Origin: Amycolatopsis eburnea | GTDB lineage: Bacteria > Actinomycetota > Actinomycetes > Mycobacteriales > Pseudonocardiaceae | Length of the DNA: 64,000 nt | NCBI RefSeq assembly: GCF_003937945.1 | Contig: NZ_RSEC01000060.1 | Location: 1-64,000 of the forward strand | Reading direction: 5' to 3' | Part shown: positions 61,035-64,000 of the stretch, piece by piece | Position numbering within the stretch: position 1 is the first letter of the stretch | Layout of the letters: every line of letters begins with the position of its first letter | Notes under the pieces: generated by a model | Told to the model about the DNA's origin: nothing | Database searches by the model: none | Seen by the model: only the letters and a program-made list of their open reading frames with translations | Made by a program: the position numbers and the translations under genes

Positions 61035-63185
61035 ATGGCCTATGTCATCGGCGTGGACGTGGGTGGCACGTTCACCGACGCCGTTCTCGACGACGACGCC
61101 GGGACCGTGCTCGCCGCGAAGTCCCCGTCCACCCCGCCGGACTACTCCCAGGGCGTGCTCGACGTGCTCGAGCTGCTGGCCGAGCAGCTCGGGGTGTCAC
61201 TGCCGGAGATGCTGGCCGACACCCACCACATCGCCCACGGAACGACGTCGTCGCTCAACGCGCTGGTGATGGGCAACGTGCCGCCGGTCGGCTTCCTGAC
61301 CACCAAGGGCCACCGCGACTCGATCTTCATCATGAACGTCGAGGGCCGCTACCTCGGCCGGTCGCCCCACGAGCTGCAGAACGTGCTGGGACAGCGCAAG
61401 GACCACGGGCTGCTGCCCAAACGGCACGCGCTGGAGGTGACCGAGCGCATCGACCGCGACGGCACCGTCGTCGTCACCCTCGACGAGGACGAAGCCCGCG
61501 CCCGGATCCGGGAACTGCTGGCCGACGGGATCCGCGCGATCGCCGTGTCCCTGCTGTGGTCCTTCCGCAACCCGGTGCACGAACAGCGGATCCGCGAACT
61601 GATCGCCGAGGAGGACCCGGACGTCTTCGTGACGCTGTCGTCCGAAGTCAGCCCGCGCATCCGCGAGTTCGCCCGCAACGCCACCACGATCATGAGCACC
61701 CAGATCGGCCCGGGACTGCGCGACTACCTCACCACGCTCGAGGACACCCTGCGGGAGAACCGGCTTTCCGGGCCGCTGCTGGTGATGCAGAGCAACGGCG
61801 GCGCGGTCGCCGCGCGGGAGGCCCCGGCCGCGGCGATCAGCACCGTCGGGTCCGTGCTCACCGGCGGCGTCGTCGGCTCGGTCGCGCTGGGCCGCCAGCT
61901 CGGGCACCGCAACATCATCTCCACCGACGTCGGAGGCACCACGTTCCTGGCCGGACTGGTCGTCGACGGCGAACCGGTGCGCGACACCACCACCGTCATC
62001 AACCACCACCCGATCAACGTACCCACCCTACGGGTCGACGCGATCGGCTCCGGCGGCGGCGCGATCGCCTGGCTCGACGCCGGCGGCAACCTGCGCATCG
62101 GGCCACACAGCGCGCAAGCCGTCCCCGGTCCGGCGTGCTACGGCAACGGCGGCACCGAGCCGACCAACACCGACGCCAACCTGGTCCTCGGCATCCTGCC
62201 CGAGCGCGGCCTGCTCGGCGGCCGCAAGCCCCTGTCGCTCGAACTCGCCCGCGAGGCGATCGACACCCGCATCGCGAAGCCGCTGGGCCTGACGGTCGAG
62301 GAAGCCGCCGCGGCGATCTACACCGTGCAGAACGCCCAGACCGGCGACCTGCTGCGCAAGACCGTCGTCGAAGCGGGGCACGACCCGCGCGGGTTCGTGC
62401 TCTACGCGTTCGGCGGCGCCGGACCGGCGCATTGCGCGGGCTACGCCGCCGAAGTCGGGTGCACCGAAGTGGTCGTCCCGCTCGGGCCGGTCGCCTCGGC
62501 GTTCTCCGCCTTCGGTCTCGCATCCTCCGACATCGTCCTCGCCGCCGAACTCTCCGACCCGTTGCACGTGCCCTTCGACCCTCAGCGCGCCGAACGCAAC
62601 TTCGCCCAGCTCGAACAGCAGGTCCGCGACGGCCTGGACCGACAGGGCGTCATGTTCGAAAAGGTCGAGCTGCACCGGGAAATCGACATGCGCTATTCGA
62701 TGCAGCTCGCCGAAGTCACCACGCCGGTCGTTGCCGGCCCGCTCGACACGGCCGCAGTCGAAGAGGCCACGACCGGCTTCGAGGAGCGCTACGCGGCGCA
62801 GTACGGCAAGGACGCCGGGTTCCGCGAAGCAGGGATCCAGGCGATCACCTTCCGGGTCCGCGGAATCGGCATCCTGCCGTTCAGTCCGCAGCTGCCGCCC
62901 GTGCCCGCCGCGGACTCCCCCGACCCGTCGGCCGCGCGCACCGGCCGCCGCCCGGTGTGCCTCGACGCGGCGGCCGGCTACGTCGACACCCCCGTTTACG
63001 ACTACCGCGAGCTGCGCAGCGGGCACGTGCTGACCGGCCCGGCGATCGTCGAGGTCCCGACCACCACGGTCGTGGTGCCCGCCGGCACAACCGGCACCGT
63101 GGACGACCTCGGCAACCTCCTCATCCGCGCGGGCGTGCCCGCCACCGAAGAATCCACCCTCGTCACCGCCGGGAGTGCGTCATGA
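61035..63185 (+). CDS. Hydantoinase A/acetone-acetophenone carboxylase beta-type subunit
   Basis: A 716-residue HyuA-superfamily ATPase subunit. Phosphate-1 loop VIGVDVGGTFTDAVLDDD (residues 4-21), IAHGTTSSLNALV, STDVGGTTFLAGLVVDG (second loop near 300), AIGSGGGAIAWLD and YAFGGAGPAHCAGYAAEVG. Its sequence style (HGTTSSLNAL, AVPGPACYGNGGTEPTNTDA) is closer to acetophenone/acetone carboxylase subunits than to the hydantoinase at 46150-48252. Four-base overlap with the next gene. With biotin-free ATP-dependent carboxylation, ketone carboxylation is a reasonable inference. Confidence 0.9.
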   Translation: MAYVIGVDVGGTFTDAVLDDDAGTVLAAKSPSTPPDYSQGVLDVLELLAEQLGVSLPEMLADTHHIAHGTTSSLNALVMGNVPPVGFLTTKGHRDSIFIMNVEGRYLGRSPHELQNVLGQRKDHGLLPKRHALEVTERIDRDGTVVVTLDEDEARARIRELLADGIRAIAVSLLWSFRNPVHEQRIRELIAEEDPDVFVTLSSEVSPRIREFARNATTIMSTQIGPGLRDYLTTLEDTLRENRLSGPLLVMQSNGGAVAAREAPAAAISTVGSVLTGGVVGSVALGRQLGHRNIISTDVGGTTFLAGLVVDGEPVRDTTTVINHHPINVPTLRVDAIGSGGGAIAWLDAGGNLRIGPHSAQAVPGPACYGNGGTEPTNTDANLVLGILPERGLLGGRKPLSLELAREAIDTRIAKPLGLTVEEAAAAIYTVQNAQTGDLLRKTVVEAGHDPRGFVLYAFGGAGPAHCAGYAAEVGCTEVVVPLGPVASAFSAFGLASSDIVLAAELSDPLHVPFDPQRAERNFAQLEQQVRDGLDRQGVMFEKVELHREIDMRYSMQLAEVTTPVVAGPLDTAAVEEATTGFEERYAAQYGKDAGFREAGIQAITFRVRGIGILPFSPQLPPVPAADSPDPSAARTGRRPVCLDAAAGYVDTPVYDYRELRSGHVLTGPAIVEVPTTTVVVPAGTTGTVDDLGNLLIRAGVPATEESTLVTAGSAS

Positions 63186-64000
63186 GCATGCCGATCCCAG
63201 GCTCGGAGCAGTTCTCCAGCCGTCCCGTCGACCTCGGTGAGCTCCGGCGCTCGCTGCCGTCCTCCTTGGACGTGCACACCGTCGGCCAGGAGCAGATCGA
63301 CGCACTCGACCCGCTGACCTACGAGGTCGTGCGGCACCGGCTGTGGTCGGTCACCGACGAGATGGGCGAGGCCCTCAAGCGCATGTCCGGCTCGCCGATC
63401 GTGACCGACGCCAACGACTTCGACTTCGCCATCTCCGACGAGCTCGGCCAAGAGGTCCAGGTCGGCCTCTACAACACGATGCTCGTCGGGGCGGTCGACC
63501 TCGCCATCTACTGGACGCTGCGCAACCGCGCCGCCAACCCGGGCATCGAACCCGGCGACATGTTCCTCTGCAACGACCCCTGGGTCGGCGGCGGCCTGCA
63601 CCAGAACGACGTCATCGTCTACCAGCCGGTCTTCCACGAGGGGAAGCTGTTCGCCTGGACCAGCGCCATCGCCCACCAGCCCGACCTCGGCGGCGTCGGC
63701 CTCGGCTCCTTCTCGCCCGCCGCCGAGGACGTCTTCTCCGAATCCCTGCCCACCCCGCCGGTCAAGGTCGTCCGGGACGGGCAGCTGCAGCGCGACGTCG
63801 CCGACCTCTGGGTGCGCCGCTCCCGCGTCCCCATGCTCGTCGGGCTCGACCTGCGCGCGAAGATCGGCGCGAACAACGTCGGCGCCGAACGCCTGCACGC
63901 GCTGATCGACCAGTACGGTGCGGACACCGTCAAGGCCGTCATGAAGCGGATGATGTCCGACGCCGAAAGCCGGTTGCGGGACAAGCTTTCCGCCCTTCCC
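63182..64000 (+). CDS. Hydantoinase B/acetone-acetophenone carboxylase alpha-type subunit (5' part)
   Basis: Open from ATG (MSMPIPGSEQ), overlapping the previous stop by ATGA, to the window edge: 273 codons with no stop. DPLTYEVVRHRLWSVTDEMG, MSGSPIVTDANDFDFAISDE, PGDMFLCNDPWVGGGLHQND (metal-site block) and WTSAIAHQPDLGGVGLGSFS match the large subunit of acetone/acetophenone-type carboxylases. The usual length is above 700 residues, so more than half lies outside. Any third (gamma/delta) subunit would also be to the right. Confidence 0.9.
   Translation, partial: MSMPIPGSEQFSSRPVDLGELRRSLPSSLDVHTVGQEQIDALDPLTYEVVRHRLWSVTDEMGEALKRMSGSPIVTDANDFDFAISDELGQEVQVGLYNTMLVGAVDLAIYWTLRNRAANPGIEPGDMFLCNDPWVGGGLHQNDVIVYQPVFHEGKLFAWTSAIAHQPDLGGVGLGSFSPAAEDVFSESLPTPPVKVVRDGQLQRDVADLWVRRSRVPMLVGLDLRAKIGANNVGAERLHALIDQYGADTVKAVMKRMMSDAESRLRDKLSALP

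Noticed and set aside
1-64000. tRNA, rRNA, CRISPR array, riboswitch or replication origin
   Set aside because: No CCA-ended cloverleaf, repeat-spacer periodicity, DnaA-box cluster or recognisable riboswitch core was seen by eye; covariance searches would be needed to exclude small RNAs.

Overview
This window comes from a high-GC actinomycete. Coding GC skew, frequent GTG starts, four-base ATGA/GTGA gene overlaps, F420-dependent luciferase-fold enzymes and MmyB-type XRE regulators all point to a Pseudonocardiaceae-like soil bacterium such as Amycolatopsis or Pseudonocardia. That genus-level guess is inference. The window is an accessory catabolic island: no housekeeping gene, rRNA, tRNA or CRISPR array was seen. 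It consists of catabolic operons, each with a local regulator, separated by small gene graveyards and IS remnants.

Layout. (1) 1-422: the end of an IS481-type transposase and a decayed IS701-type transposase. (2) 423-3740: a TetR regulator divergent from a P450/ketopantoate-reductase-like pair, then a broken GNAT gene. (3) 3720-8434: XRE regulator, aldo/keto reductase, EthD-like protein and MFS exporter, divergent from a quinone oxidoreductase. (4) 8486-16677: a LacI-controlled catabolic unit with a cyclase-fold hydrolase, a 6-oxocamphor-hydrolase-like beta-diketone hydrolase, a three-subunit molybdenum hydroxylase and an MHS transporter. Two copies of one operator sequence lie in its two promoters. 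(5) 16756-21580: a second XRE / quinone oxidoreductase / aldo-keto reductase module, paralogous to region 3, with an amidohydrolase and a second KPR-like enzyme. (6) 22353-48252: twenty minus-strand genes with no gap above about 45 bp, apparently one transcription unit. (7) 48305-52002: MmgE/PrpD protein, MFS transporter and TetR. The promoters of unit 6 and of the transporter pair are near-identical, each with the same palindrome between -35 and -10. (8) 52038-53908: three broken genes. (9) 54054-64000: a hydrolase/small protein/VOC operon and a flavin monooxygenase / acyl-CoA ligase / maleate-isomerase-like / TetR operon, divergent from a second hydantoinase-type (acetone/acetophenone carboxylase-type) gene pair that runs off the right edge.

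How the genes may work together. Unit 6 has an ATP-dependent HyuA/HyuB pair, an AMP-forming CoA ligase, two acyl-CoA dehydrogenases, two thiolase-fold/DUF35 pairs that lack the usual nucleophilic cysteine (aldolase-like, as in steroid side-chain cleavage), alcohol and aldehyde dehydrogenases, a 2-hydroxyacid oxidase next to a fused 2-oxoacid:ferredoxin oxidoreductase, a class III CoA transferase, and an HTD2-type hydratase with a CitE-like lyase. This looks like a complete ring-opening, CoA-activation and chain-shortening pathway that ends in C5-dicarboxyl-CoA chemistry. The substrate cannot be read from the sequence. Region 9 fits a salicylyl-CoA/gentisate-type aromatic route through maleate, with the ring-cleavage gene missing from the window.
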